DNA from: Apiospora phragmitis
Lineage: Eukaryota > Ascomycota > Sordariomycetes > Amphisphaeriales > Apiosporaceae
Assembly (NCBI GenBank): GCA_038363925.1
Contig: JAQQWL010000015.1
Location: forward strand, 1,240,001-1,304,000
Direction: 5' to 3'
DNA: 64,000 nt
Shown: positions 48,401 to 60,189 of the stretch, one piece after another
Layout of the letters: each line of letters opens with the position of its first letter
How positions within the stretch are numbered: the stretch's first letter is position 1
Translations under genes and position numbers: made by a program
Notes under the pieces: model-generated
Databases searched by the model: none
The model's input: the letters and a program-made list of their open reading frames with translations, nothing else
Told to the model about the DNA's origin: nothing

Positions 48401-50971
48401 AAGACCCTGTATCCATCGTCAAGGGCTGCGTTCACAGCAGAGGTGAGGCGAACGGGCTTGACCATGTTTTGTGCCCAGTACTCGATATCTCGTGGACCGT
48501 CGTAACGAGGATCAAGGTTTGATGTCGAGTAAGCGGGTACCACGGGTGTCTGGGGCTTGAGCACGCCTGCCAGTACCTCCTTGAGGGGGTCTGAGAGATG
48601 GTTCAACGACTTGTAGGAGTGGAACGCGATATCGGTAGCGACCTTCATGACCTTGGTGCCAGCGCTCTTGACCATTTCGGCGTAGGCCGTGACTTCTTCC
48701 AGCTTGCCACTGACCACGGACGAGGACGGGGATGACGCAATTGCAGCAACCACATCGCCCAGCTCTCCCAACTCGCTGTTGACTTGGTCATATGGCAGAT
48801 TGACCATGTACATAGCCCCTTGACCTTTGACACTAGCATATAGCTTGGCTCTCCTGGTGACAATCAGGGCACCTTCTTCAGGGGTGAGTGCGCCCGAGAC
48901 CACAGTAGCAGCGATCTCACCGACAGAGTGGCCGATGACTGCTGAAGGTCGCAAACCCTTGCTCTTGAGGACGGCGGCGAGACCGATCTGGATGACATAG
49001 GTCAATACCTGTACTCGGTCGGATTCATCAAAGTGCTCGCCGTTCGCCAAGGCATCAAGGACAGAGAATCCGCTCTCCACCTTCGTGATTGCATCCAATG
49101 ATTGGAGGGCGCGGCAGAAGACAGCGGAGGATTTGATGAGCTCCTTGCCCATGTCAGTCCATTGGGCGCCGTGACCCGAGAAGACCCATACCACGTCCTT
49201 GTTGATTTTGGGTCCCAAGACGACACCTTGCACTGTTCGCTCATCTGTGTTGCCGGCAACGAAAGCCTTGAGCGCAGCGGAAGCCTGGTCGTGACTATCG
49301 GCAATGATTGTTGCCCTGTAGTCGTGTCGGGCCCTGCGTAGCGCCAGAGTATTGGCGATAGACTGCAGGTCCTCTTCTCTACCCTCGGGGCTGACCAGCC
49401 ATGCCGCCAAGTTACTCGCCTCCAGGGCAAGTCTCTTCTCTTGTGGGGCAGACAAATTCAACACAATGTTCTGAGGAGTCGTATTTGTTCCAGTCAAGGC
49501 ACGATTCGGTGAGACCGTCTGCTCGATGACAGCATGCGAGACTGTTCCACCATATCCGTAGGAGCAAATAGCAGCCCTGCGGGGGTGGTCACTGGGTTGC
49601 GGCCAAGCAGCACTCTTTTGGACAACTGCAACGCCGGAATTGTCCCAGTCGATCTTCCTGTTCAGCGTTTTCAGATTGGCCTGCGGCGGGTACTGCCCCT
49701 TCTGCATCGCCATGATGGCCTTGATGAAACCTACGGCACCCGCCCCGGCTTCGAGATGGCCGACATTGGGCTTGACCGAACCAATCCTGACTGGGTCATC
49801 TTTGGTTCGGGCGGTACCGTACGTGGCCGAGATAGCACTGACTTCGGTCGGATCTCCCAAGGGTGTCGAAGTCGCATGCGCCTCGACGTACCCGATGGTC
49901 TTTGGCTCTAGCCTAGCCTGGTTCAGAGCCTGACGTGCGACGAGTTCTTGGGCCTTTGCGTTCGGGGCCATGATACCGTTAGTCTTGCCATCTTGCGCCA
50001 CAGCTGAGCCCTTCAGTAAGGCCAGAATGTTGTCGCCGTCTCGGATGGCGCTGTCCAAATGCTTGAGAATCACGATAGCAGCTCCTTCGCCTCTACCATA
50101 GCCGTGCGCGCTATCGTCAAAGGAAAGGCAAGAGCCGTCGTTGGAAATGGCACCAGCCTTATCAAGCACACTGGTCAACCCAGGCCCGACTAAAGCATTA
50201 ACACCCCCCACAATTGCGATCTTTGACTCTCCCACGAGAATAGCCTGGCGTCCATGGTGAATGGCCACGAGAGAGCTAGCACAGGCAGCGTCAACTGCCG
50301 TGCTAGGTCCCCATAAGATTGAGATGGTAGGAAACGCGGTTCGGAACTCCGCAATAGGCGGTGCCGATACCCATCCAAGCATCGACGTTGGGTAGATCTT
50401 CGAGAAGTAGCTTGCTATAGTCGTCCGAATTGACGCCCATAAATACGGCCGTGTCCGAGCCGCTCAAGGACTTGGGATCCACGCCTGCATTCTCAAGCGC
50501 CTCCCAGGTAACTTCAAGGGTGAGGCGTTGCTGAGGATCCATCTGCTCAGCCTCCTTAGGTGAGATACCAAAGAAGGCTGGATCGAAATTGTCGATGTTA
50601 TCGAGGAAGTACCCGCGGTTGGTCGTCTTCTTCAACATTTTGGCGTTGCGCGGGTCTCGGCTCAGGTATGGCTCCCATCTCCATGCCGGGATTTCGGACG
50701 AAGCATCACGCTGGGCCATGATGGATTCCCAGAGTTGCTCGGGGCTGTGGTTTCCACCTGCCACTCGGCAGGCCATACCAATGACCGCCACATCTTTGGC
50801 GTCGGAAAGTAGCTAGTAGGATGTTAGTATCTTCCAATCGCAGCAGACTGAATGTTCTGAACTTACCGCTTCACTCAGCTCACTTGAGGGCGTGTCATTG
50901 GCATATGAGGAAACTGATCCCGACCTCTTATTAATGTCGTCTGACGTGATAGATTCTTCTGCGGAGGACAT
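45493..50971 (-). CDS. 6-methylsalicylic acid synthase-type polyketide synthase, one frame break
   Basis: Partially reducing iterative type I PKS, about 1,800 residues, close to known 6-MSA synthases. It builds a C8 tetraketide aromatic acid from acetyl- and malonyl-CoA. Exon 1 is 50867-50971; a 54-bp intron (GTAAGT..CTACTAG, branch CTAAC) sits near the N-terminus, the same place as in fungal 6-MSAS genes. Domains in order: KS ([29 protein letters not shown]), AT ([19 protein letters not shown]), product template-like thioester hydrolase/dehydratase ([13 protein letters not shown]), KR ([34 protein letters not shown]) and ACP ([16 protein letters not shown]). There is no ER, methyltransferase or thioesterase, as expected. 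At 50302-50310, just before the KS active-site Cys, one surplus base puts the two parts in different frames, with a stop three codons later. Confidence 0.93.
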
Positions 50972-51204
50972 TTTTTATATCAGAGGAATAGAATACACAG
51001 ATCAACCGACTCTTGAGGACTCGCCGTGTCTAGAGATGCCAAGCTGGTGGGCGTCTCGAGCCCATACTTAAATCAAATCCTCGTCCATGATGAGCCATGT
51101 CGGCGGAGTTCTGGTACCATCTTCGAGAGAATTTCCCCAACTGATCAATAACGATCTCCAGAAAGCGCCGGGTCGAGTGTTCGGCCAGATGGGGAAATCG
51201 CCCC

Positions 51205-51770
51205 TTGCTGGACGAAAGGATGTATTGCTACAGACACCGATCACCCGTACCCCATCCACCCCTGAAATGCCCGCAAAAACACCCATTTTTCTATGTTTTC
51301 AAAGAATTCTAATAAATCACCCACGCCTTTTAAAATTACACGGAAAATCATATAATATTATTTTTAATAAAATTATATTATATACGTTTTACGGTTTAAC
51401 ATACTTATTTTTAAAAAAGTTACGTTAGTGGTAAAGGAAAATCCTTTTTAAACATTATTTTCCTATATAAAATGTCCTCCACTTATTAAATTTTATATAG
51501 GAAAATCGGAAATATAAATTCTTTTATACTCTTTTAAATATTACTCGCCGAAAACTTAATTTTAAACTATAAAACTTTTACATTATAAACTTTATAAAAT
51601 TTTCTTTAAAAGATTAGTTTTTAAGAAATTTTAGGGCCTAGGACTGATTTATTAGAATTATTTGAAAACGTTGAAATTTGGCGATTTTAGGTGGGAAAAT
51701 GGAAGTGGATGGGATACGGATGATCGGTCTCTGTATTCCACCTGATAGCAGGTTTCGTTGTCTGGACGAT
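51205..51770. repeat. foldback-like long inverted repeat with AT-rich core
   Basis: The left arm (about 51205-51345) and right arm (about 51625-51770) are imperfect inverse copies: CACCGATCACCCGTACCCCA at 51235-51254 matches the inverse of the right arm near 51707-51733, and TTCTAATAAATCA near 51306-51318 matches the inverse of TGATTTATTAGAA at 51645-51657. The core is very AT-rich, and its centre is a 17-bp stem, ATTTTCCTATATAAAAT (51457-51473) with ATTTTATATAGGAAAAT (51490-51506). The whole is symmetric around about 51481. No coding capacity. Confidence 0.75.
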
Positions 51771-51982
51771 TGTTCGCCACTCGCGTTCTGTGAAGCGCCA
51801 TGGCGAGATTCGCTTATCTCGATCTGCGACACAAAAGTAACTCGCATGCGCAGGCAACGGCGATGTTCAATATCGAGTCAGTCAGAGGTTGGAAAGAATT
51901 CACGTTCACGTCAGGCTATTGTGGAATCATTGGTTGAATTGACGTTTGTGTGGATCAATCACGGCATTTAGTTGCCTTGTTT

Positions 51983-52011
51983 GGGGTGGGGTTGGGGGGG
52001 GGGTTGGGGGG
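51983..52011 (+). other. G-rich tract with quadruplex potential
   Basis: Four G runs of 4, 4, 10 and 6 bases separated by one or two T. This matches the usual quadruplex pattern and lies in the PKS/cupin promoter region. Confidence 0.6.
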
Positions 52012-52524
52012 CAGTGAATGTGAAGTAGCCGGAGGACCCGGAGGAACCGGAGTCATCTCGTGCAAATCGGAGTTTGAAACCATCCACCCCAGAACGGGCA
52101 CGGGTGGCTGAACCGAACCTTCATTTGATTCGTCAGAATGCGCTGCAACCAGCTTCACCTGATGCGTCCATCTGCATCATAGCAGATTGACTAACGGCGC
52201 TGAACTCGGCCGCCGAGGACCGCCATTTCCTGACGAAAGCCCGAACCGGCAGTACAGGCGCGAGTTCGCTATTGTCAAGTGTTGGGGCCCCGGAATGTTA
52301 TCAGTGAATCGGCTGATATATATCGTACGGTTTCGAGGGTTGAAATGGTATTCTGCCTTGGTATGCCTTGTGATAAAGCTGTAAAACAGATTCCGAATAG
52401 CCTCGAGAAGTGCTTTATAAGCTCCCTTTTTCCCTGTCCTGCTCCATACTAGTGTTCTTCTACAACCTAAAGCTCGCCTCCTAGATTTGAATACATTTAA
52501 CTGCAAACAATTGATAGCTTCAAG

Positions 52525-53557
52525 ATGCCTGTGTTTCGACCCTTTGTTCCGTACCATAATTCTGCCGGGCAGACCAAGATAATCAAGTACGTGTACAATG
52601 GCCAGGAGGGCTTCTGACACAGATGACTAACGCCATTGATGGCAGATTTGGTGGCCTTTTGACTACCGAGTTCCTTGAGCCACCTCCTGGTCGGTGTTTC
52701 CTCTTCCGCCAGACCTACAAGCAAGACCTACAAGGGCCGATTCCACAGAATCTTCGACGGCTGATTGACTCGCCTTCGCGGCCCATGGGGCCGCTGCTGC
52801 ACTTCCACCAATTTCAAACGGAGTACTTCCGCGTCGAATCTGGTATCATGGGCATCGAGCTCAATGGCAAACACCGCGTCGTCACTCCCGAAGATGGCGA
52901 AATCTCCGTCAAGGCCGGTGGCATCCATCGCTTTTACATCCACCCGGACTCCCCAGACGACATGACGGTCTATCTCAGCGCCTCTGACAGCGGCATGGAC
53001 TACCAGCTGGACCGCATCTTCTTTGAGAACTGGTACGGCTACTGGCACGACGCGCTGCTGCATGAGGGCAAGCTTAACTTCATCCAGTATCTCGCAGTAA
53101 GTGGCTCACACCCCCGCGACCGGCAAGGGCGCTGTGGACTAACTAAGACTCGCAGATCCAAGATGGAGGGGATGCCTATTCGGTCCCGCCCAAGTGGGTT
53201 CCGTTCCGCCGGTTCATCGGGTACTGGGGTAGTGTGGCCCTCGGGCGATGGCTTGGCGGACTCTTGGGATACAAGCCCTTCTTCAAGGAGTACACCACGG
53301 ATTGGGACTATGCAGTGGCCAAGATGAAGGGCTCATGGTTCCAGCGTCACTTGGTGCACGACTCTTATAGAGATGCCAAGTCGTGGGATGAGCAGCTGGC
53401 GCTTGACAAGGGAAAGGCCACAAACGCCGAGTTTGAGCCCTGGACTGTTGATTTGACGCAGACCAATGTCAATGCAGTAGCAGGCAGCTCCGTCAAGGCC
53501 AGGAAATCAGTGAATGGGGTCAACGGTGTTAAGGTTGTCAACGGGCAGGGAGCCTAG
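52525..53557 (+). CDS. cupin-domain protein, PatJ-like putative dioxygenase
   Basis: Three exons, 52525-52586, 52646-53096 and 53156-53557, in phase, 304 residues. A cupin fold is indicated by [17 protein letters not shown] (the HxH and Glu metal ligands) and [10 protein letters not shown] (the later His) at about residues 75-130. Similar proteins (PatJ of the patulin cluster, a dioxygenase-like protein, and relatives in other 6-MSA clusters) accompany 6-MSA synthases. A Trp/Tyr-rich middle part ([13 protein letters not shown]) and a hydrophobic segment ([17 protein letters not shown]) suggest membrane association. The exact reaction is not established from sequence. Divergent from the PKS. 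Confidence 0.85.
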
Positions 53558-54383
53558 ATAGCCACCGTCTATGTAGCACGACATGCAATCAAGTCACGCT
53601 GATGGGACCGCGTATCTCTGTGTGGCAGAATCTAGTTTCTTATATACATCTATTACTTTTCACTGCATAACCCTGTATCTGACGTCACCCCATTATCCAT
53701 TACTCGTCTTATCATGAGGCTGAACATAGAAATTGGTACTTTCAATCAAATTGAATCCCAGCACATCTTCTATCATGCTACCCTCATCTGCTGCCGTTCA
53801 ACGATCTATTGAGAAGACAGGACCTCAGCAGGCTGCGGTCAGATCTAGCGACAGCTACTATATTGATGATTCTGCACTGGGCTTGGTACTTGATCTAGAA
53901 ATGGAGCCTGTAGACTCAGGCCACTTAGTGTTGCACATGACTCATCTTGTAGCCGAGACAAGACAAGAGCTGATACGGTAGAGATAACGACTTGCTAGTG
54001 TTGTCAATAGCAAGGCTATTACGAGCTTATTCATGCTGAAACTTCCCATCCGCGTATAATACATAGTGACTTCCCAAAGGAGATATCGGAGAGGTGAGAT
54101 GTGTATGCTACGCGATCTCAATTCGGCTGTTGTTCAATATGCGATAGTTGGCCGTCCAAACAGGGTAACCCCCCCCCCCCGAGTCTAGGCATCCATATGC
54201 AATACAGTGTCATATCTTGCCACTGACTTAGGTTTCTTTGTGAGGCAAGCTTCTGTTCTAGACAATATATGATTCTTTTTATATCATCAAGTTCCTCAAA
54301 AGACTCAGACTTACTTATTTTGTTACTTTTCTTTTTGAGTTTACCCCTAAACTGTGACAAATTTGTTTTTGAACACAGCAGTT
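53558..54383. other. intergenic region, no gene seen
   Basis: 3' side of the cupin gene and promoter of the first P450. A 12-base C run lies at about 54170-54181 and TATA-like AATATATGATT near 54265. No coding region supported. Confidence 0.45.
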
Positions 54384-56366
54384 ATGAAGTCAATCCTGGA
54401 TTTCAGCATTGCTTTATGGGCCTTGGGGGCTGGGACAATTCTTTTCACCCTATACACTGTTCGAAATGTCCTCAAAGTGGGACAGCGAGATCCCAAGATG
54501 CCACCAGGTATGTTGCAAGAGCATTTCTAGAGGGAGACCGGAATAATGAATTAATTATGTTTGCAGGGCCACCCACACTGCCTATTGTTGGAAATGAGCA
54601 CCTGATACCAAAGTCAAATGCGCACTTCAAGTAAGGAGCTCGCAAAAGACGCTACCCTCGATACTGACCAAGAGACAGGTTCACCGAGTGGGCCAAACAG
54701 TATGGCGGCATATACACTCTCAAGCGGTTTGCCAACACTACGTTTGTCATCAGTGATGCGCATCTGATCAAAGAGCTCTTGGATCGGAAGAGTAGTCTCT
54801 ACAGTCACCGTCCGGTGTCTTACGTTGGTCAGCTCATTGCACATGGAGACCATCTTCTGCTGATGCAGTACGGCGACGACTGGCGCCGTATTAGGAAGCT
54901 GATCCATCAGTTCTTCATGGAACCTAGATGCGAGAAGGACCATATCCATCTGCAGAACGCTGAAGCGACGCAGTTAATGTATGACTTCATGATGGCCCCT
55001 GAATACCACATGGAGCATCCTAAGCGCTATAGCCATAGCATAACCAGCTCTCTCGGTATGCAGCCCCCCAGCTCTCGAGCCAGAGATATTTCGCTTACAC
55101 ACAGATATCGCAGTCTTTGGCATCAGAACCAAGTCCGTCCATAGTGAACCCATGGCGCGCCTCTTCTCGCTCATGGGCAAATGGAGCGAGATTCTCGAGC
55201 TGGGCGCAACGCCCCTGTCGACTCTTTTCCCCTTCTCAAGCTTCTACCCGAGAGTCTATTCGCCAAATGGAAATCGCGTGCAATTGAAGTTGGCGATTTG
55301 ATGACCGGCTTGTACACTGATGTTCTTGCCCAGGTCCGTCAGCGGCGCGCAAGCGGCGTGAACCGCGGCTCGTTCAGTACGTCCACCCTTGCCCTCCCAA
55401 AAGCATCGCTTGTAGCATAGCCTTTTCGCAGTGATCTCCGGCTGACCCAATACCATTACCCGCAGTGGATGGCGTGCTAGACCAGAACGAGAAGAGTAAC
55501 CTGACAGAAAGCCAGATCTATTTTCTTGGGGGGGTCCTACTGGAAGGCGGCTCCGACACATCTTCCTCTCTCATACTTGCCATGGTGCGCGCCATGATTG
55601 AGTTCCCTGAAGTCCAGAAGAAGTACGTTCAGTAGTTTCCAATCTTCATATCTTCATTTCGATGTTGGGGGATCAATCTTGCTCACATTTTGCGGTAGAG
55701 CCCAACAGCAGATCGATGAAGTGATAGGAGAAGACCGTTCTCCTACTTGGGATGACTTTTCTGAGCTTCCATACATCAACATGATGATCAAAGAAAGCCA
55801 CCGCTGGCGACCCGTCAGCCCGTTGGGCGTTTCACATGCATTGGCCCAAGGTATGCCCAGCAAGAGCAGCAGCGTCTTTCCCCATCCTCTCTTTGTCGCC
55901 AATTTTACTGATGAGTGGGGTGAATACAGATGATTGGGTGGGCGGCTACCACCTGCCCAAGGGCTCCACGGTGGTCCTCAACGTCTGGGGTATGCACCGC
56001 AACGAGCAGCGCTGGGACCACGTGGAGGACTTCGATCCGGACCGCTACGTCACGCACCCCAAGCTGGCCTCGCAGTACACCAGCGACGGGCCCGACCGCG
56101 ACCACTTCGGGTACGGAGGCGGCCGCCGCGTGTGCCCGGGAATCCACCTGGCCGAGCGCAATCTGTTCGTGGCCATGGCCAAGCTGCTCTGGGCCTTTGA
56201 GTTCTGCAAAAAGGTCGACGACGACTCCAAGGTGGAATCCAGCATTGGGTTCCTGCAGTGCGTCACCGACTATGAGTGCGACATCCGCGTCCGCTCCGAG
56301 AAGCGCGCCGAGACCGTGAGGAGAGAATTTCAGGAGGCAGCCAAGATATTTGCCAGGTACGAATAG
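54384..56366 (+). CDS. cytochrome P450, CYP619-like (PatH/PatI type), one frame break
   Basis: Seven exons: 54384-54507, 54567-54630, 54679-55055, 55114-55376, 55466-55622, 55699-55850 and 55930-56366, about 524 residues. An N-terminal membrane anchor (LWALGAGTILFTLYTV) is followed by the Pro-rich hinge, the I-helix GGSDTSSS, the ExxR motif as ESHR, and the heme loop FGYGGGRRVCPG. The N-terminal FTEWAKQYGGIYTLK is shared with the second P450, so they are paralogues. CYP619 enzymes of patulin and yanuthone pathways hydroxylate m-cresol and its alcohol at the ER. Exon 4 carries one missing base in the C run 55212-55215; all other phases agree. Confidence 0.9.
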
Positions 56367-56764
56367 TTAGACATGTAGTTATCTCGAGAGTATATGCACC
56401 ATTCACACATCACTTACTGTATCCAATAGTACCATTTCATTCCTACCCCAGACCCTTGGTTTCTCACAAAGCAGAATGCGGTTGAACGTGCTGACCTCTG
56501 GAGCAAACACTTTAACAATACTGCAGCGATATCACTAGTCTTTCATTCACCATTCACACCAGGCCGACCCAAAAATATGATTGAATATCACTGCCCTGGA
56601 GTGTAATCAGAGCTTAAACACAATCCTCCTTTTCAACACAATCACACATACGAGACCGAAGACATGTAAGTTGATACATGACGATGAAGTGGAATACTGA
56701 TTTCACCAATATCCTATGCTAACGAATGTACAAATAGCGAGCCCTCAAAGACTTATAAATTTGC
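56367..56764. other. short intergenic region
   Basis: Between the 3' ends of convergent genes; nothing seen. Confidence 0.45.
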
Positions 56765-57838
56765 TTAAGCGTCAGCAATAAGGCTGCCCAGCTGAGGAAA
56801 CAGCTTCAGCGCCGCGCCTACATTGACCGATCGCACAAATGACTTATTCCCGTTCTCGCTATAATCATCCAGCAACTTGTCCATCTGTCCAATGGCGGGG
56901 GTTGGAGCATAAGGATAATCACTGCCAAACAAGACATGATCAGCCTGCGCAAATTCCTTCAACAACCCCAGGGTAAGAGGCCCCGCCGAGAGTGCAGTGT
57001 CGAAGTAGAAGCGCCGGGCGTCTTCGAGGAAGTTGGCAACCATGGTCTCTTTTGCGGCTGGGCCCCCATCCTTGATTTTTGCGGCCGAGGAGGGCAAGTA
57101 GGGTAGCATCACGGCCGGCCGCAGCGCGAGCCAAGGCAGTGTCCCTCCTGCGTGCGAAAGTATGATCTTGACATCGGGATACTGCCGCATGGTGCCCGAG
57201 ATGATCAAGTCGACGGCGGTCCGGGTGGTTTCATGTGGATAGTCGATCATGGGCTGGGGCAAAGACGGGCTCACGAGGGACGTGTCGATCGGATGGGTTG
57301 GATGAACAAATACTACAGCGCCACGGGAGTTCAGAGCCTCCCAAATGCCCTGGAAATCGGGATGCCCGAGGTAATTGCTGCCGTACCGAGTATACAAAGT
57401 GATCCCATCGGCGTTCAGCTGGTCCAAAGCGTACTTAATTTCTTCTAGAGCGCCGGCCGAGCTCAAGAGGTTCGGAATAGTGGCGAAGAAACCGTAGCTC
57501 GTGGGGGACGCCAAACGCAAGGCGGCGGTATACTCATTCGCTTGGCGGCAGAACTTGGCCTGTTTCTCGCGGGGGACGATCTCTGGTCCTGGGGCAGTGA
57601 TGGACAAGAAGGAGTAAGCGATCCCCTCCTCTTTACTAAACTGTAAGTCCTTCTCGAGTGACCAGTCGGGCGTTGCCCATCCCGAGGGATCGCCGCCACC
57701 ATCTTCCAGGGCTATTAGTAGAGTCAGCATCTTGTTTCAGACTGAATCCATAGAGATGACGTAGGCACTGTGGGTTTTACCTTGGACGTAGGAAGGTGGC
57801 AGATAATGGTGGTGTACGTCAACTCTCTGCATTGCCAT
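56765..57838 (-). CDS. amidohydrolase, 6-MSA decarboxylase type (PatG-like)
   Basis: Exons 57781-57838 and 56765-57711 join in phase for 334 residues. ACMSD-type amidohydrolase: RVDVHHHYLPPSYVQ with the metal-binding HxH at the very N-terminus, FVHPTHP, ILSHAGGTLPW with a metal-ligand His, and LFGSDYPYAPTPA with the catalytic Asp. Family members such as PatG remove the carboxyl group of 6-methylsalicylic acid to give m-cresol. The gene sits between the two P450s that would act on m-cresol, divergent from the second. No frame breaks seen. Confidence 0.92.
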
Positions 57839-58334
57839 GTGGATCGGCTACGGGACTTTTGACAAGGGTTCTTTGAGGGCTTGGGATATGTCTGATAAAA
57901 GCTGACTGGGACACTTCCATCCCTTTATGAACGTCGCCCTTTGAGATGTTGCAGAAGAAGCATTGTAGCCGTGGTTTTGGGCTGTAGGGGAATTCTGCAG
58001 TTGCTGAGTCAGGTCAAGAATAGCCGGTTTCATCTGTAGCTATACTAGATATTGGATTCTATCCGAATCGAACTCCGAAAGGCTCCGTGTTTTTTTTGGA
58101 TAGTCGTCAGCAACTCCTTGGGGGGTCGGAGATACTGCTTACTCTGCATCCGAACTGGAGGCAAGTTATAGGCTGCATACGAATGTCTTACTAGAGATGG
58201 TTATCGTGGTATCAAACTGTGACATCATTCAACATCTTCAACCTAGGTATTTATGGTGGGTTGTAGTCCCTGAAAATGTTCTATACTATCCTTCAACGCT
58301 AGGCGACATACCAACTTCGTACTCAATATCGATC
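57839..58334. promoter_or_regulatory. shared divergent promoter, amidohydrolase and second P450
   Basis: About 500 bp. The word TCCGAA occurs three times within 93 bp (58062-58067, 58074-58079, 58149-58154) with a nearby inverse TCGGA at 58126-58130. CGG-type half-sites are what zinc-cluster regulators bind, so these are candidates for a pathway-specific activator. Confidence 0.45.
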
Positions 58335-60189
58335 ATGGAGCTTCATCTTATTGCTCTCGGGCTCATTGCCCTCCTGTACTTTGTATATTCAGCATGCACG
58401 GTTGGTCATCGGAGGAAGTCCATGCCGGCAGGTAAGCAGAAAGCTCATTGTTCATTGATAAGAATCTGACACCATGAAGGACCAAGAACATTACCATTTA
58501 TCGGCAACCTCCATCAAATCCCGAGCACTTACACACATATAAAGTGAGTAGATGCCCGAAAAGAAAATTCACACATGTGTGTCCCTATACGCTTACACAT
58601 CTGCAGGTTTACGGAATGGGCTCGTCAATACGGCGGTCTGTATACTTTGAAGCTCGGAGCTGGCACCATGGCTGTGATCACAGATCGCCGGATTGTCAAG
58701 AGCACGGCTGATAAGAAAAGCAACATTTATAGCCACCGACCACCATCATACGTCTCGCATGAACTCATTACCAAGGGCAACCATCTGCTGGTCATGTTCT
58801 ATGGTGACAAGTGGCGGGCCTTCCGTCGTTTGATTCACCAACATCTGACTGAGAACATGGTGGAGCGTGAGCATTTGGCCATAGTGAACGCCGAGGCTGT
58901 CCAGCTAGTTCGTGATTATATGCTACACCCGGAAAACCACATGCTCCATCCCAAGCGGTTCAGCAATAGCATCAGCAACTCGATAAGTTCGTCTCACATT
59001 CACATTCCCATCCCGGCTCTGTAGAACGTCATGACAGGAGATGGTGAACTAACACGTAAATTCAGTCTATGGTATACGCACACCCCATGTTCGGTCGACG
59101 GTGTATGCGGCGCTTATACCATCTAATGGAATCATGGTCCGAGCTCATGGAGACGGGCAACACGCCACCGGTAGACATCTTCCCGTGGCTCAAGATGATC
59201 CCTGGAAAGTTGTTTGGCGACTACAAAAGCCGCGCGCTTGGCGTGGGGCAGCAGATGGAGAGCCTGTACGAGGACACTCTGAGCGCCGTTCTCAAGCGGC
59301 GCGAGACGCGGAGATTGGGCTCTTTCATGGACGTTGTCTTGGACCAGCAGGACAAGATCCAGCTTCCCCGGGACCAGCTCCGCTTTATTGGCGGTGTCCT
59401 GATGGAAGGGGGTTCTGACACATCCTCATCGCTTATCCTGGCCATCGTACAGGCACTAATTCTGAACCCCGCGATACAGGAGAAGGCGCATCGGGAAATA
59501 GCCGCCGTGGTCGGGGAAGAGAGGTCTCCTGTGTGGGCCGACATGCCTAATCTCCCATACATCAACATGATCGTCAAGGAGGGTCACCGTTGGAGGCCGA
59601 TCCTGCCTCTCTGCTTTCCCCACGCCTTGGGGCAAGGTAAGTTCTCTCTACCAGCCCTGTACATGCATATACTACGACGGGCGCTGGTTCTAATCAACTA
59701 TGGGGGACAGACGACTGGGTTGACGGCAAGTTCCTCCCCAAGGGCACTATTGTGGTCATCAACAGCTGGGGTATGCACATGGACCCAAATGTATGGGAAG
59801 ACCCGGAAACGTTCAACCCCGACCGTTATCGCGACCACCCGCTGCTCGCCCCGGACTACGTTGCTGGCGGAGACTGGCAGAAGCGAGACCATTACGGGTA
59901 CGGGGTCGGGCGGCGGATCTGCCCCGGCATGTACTTGGCGGAGCGGAATATGCTGCTCTCCATCGCTAAGCTGATCTGGGCTTTCAAGTTTGAGGCGCCC
60001 CTGGGTCCGGACGGGAAGCCAGTTCGCATTGACCCGGATCCGATCACGGGCTATCAGAACGGGTTCTTATACTGCGCCAAGGACTACGGCTGTTTGCCCG
60101 TAGTACGATCGGAGCAGGTGCGACAGACGGTGTTACGCGAGTTCGCACAGGCTGAGAAGGATGTGTTCAGTGACTTAGATTGTAACTAG
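58335..60189 (+). CDS. cytochrome P450, CYP619-like (PatH/PatI type), second copy, one frame break
   Basis: Exons 58335-58431, 58480-58543, 58607-58986, 59066-59636 and 59711-60189, about 529 residues. N-terminal anchor MELHLIALGLIALLYFVYSA, FTEWARQYGGLYTLK, I-helix GGSDTSSS, ExxR as EGHR, heme loop YGYGVGRRICPG (Phe replaced by Tyr at the first position). It shares intron positions with the first P450 but has lost its two middle introns. One surplus base near 59104 breaks exon 4; splice phases elsewhere agree. It would carry out the second hydroxylation of the m-cresol series, at the ER. Confidence 0.9.

Larger units (their letters stand above)
50972..52524. promoter_or_regulatory. divergent PKS/cupin promoter region
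   Basis: 1.55 kb between the oppositely oriented PKS and cupin genes, expected to hold both promoters. The middle is occupied by a foldback-like repeat (about 51205-51770) and a G-rich tract (51983-52011). TATATATCG at about 52315 is a possible TATA box for the cupin gene. Confidence 0.6.

Noticed and set aside
50302..50382. Intron explaining the PKS frame change.
   Set aside because: Both frames encode conserved KS sequence right up to the junction, so removing any GT..AG stretch would delete conserved residues or leave a stop.
59066..59130. Alternative splice sites explaining the frame change in the second P450.
   Set aside because: The only acceptor, together with the donor used by the paralogue, gives the first frame; conserved residues occur in both frames on either side of the break.
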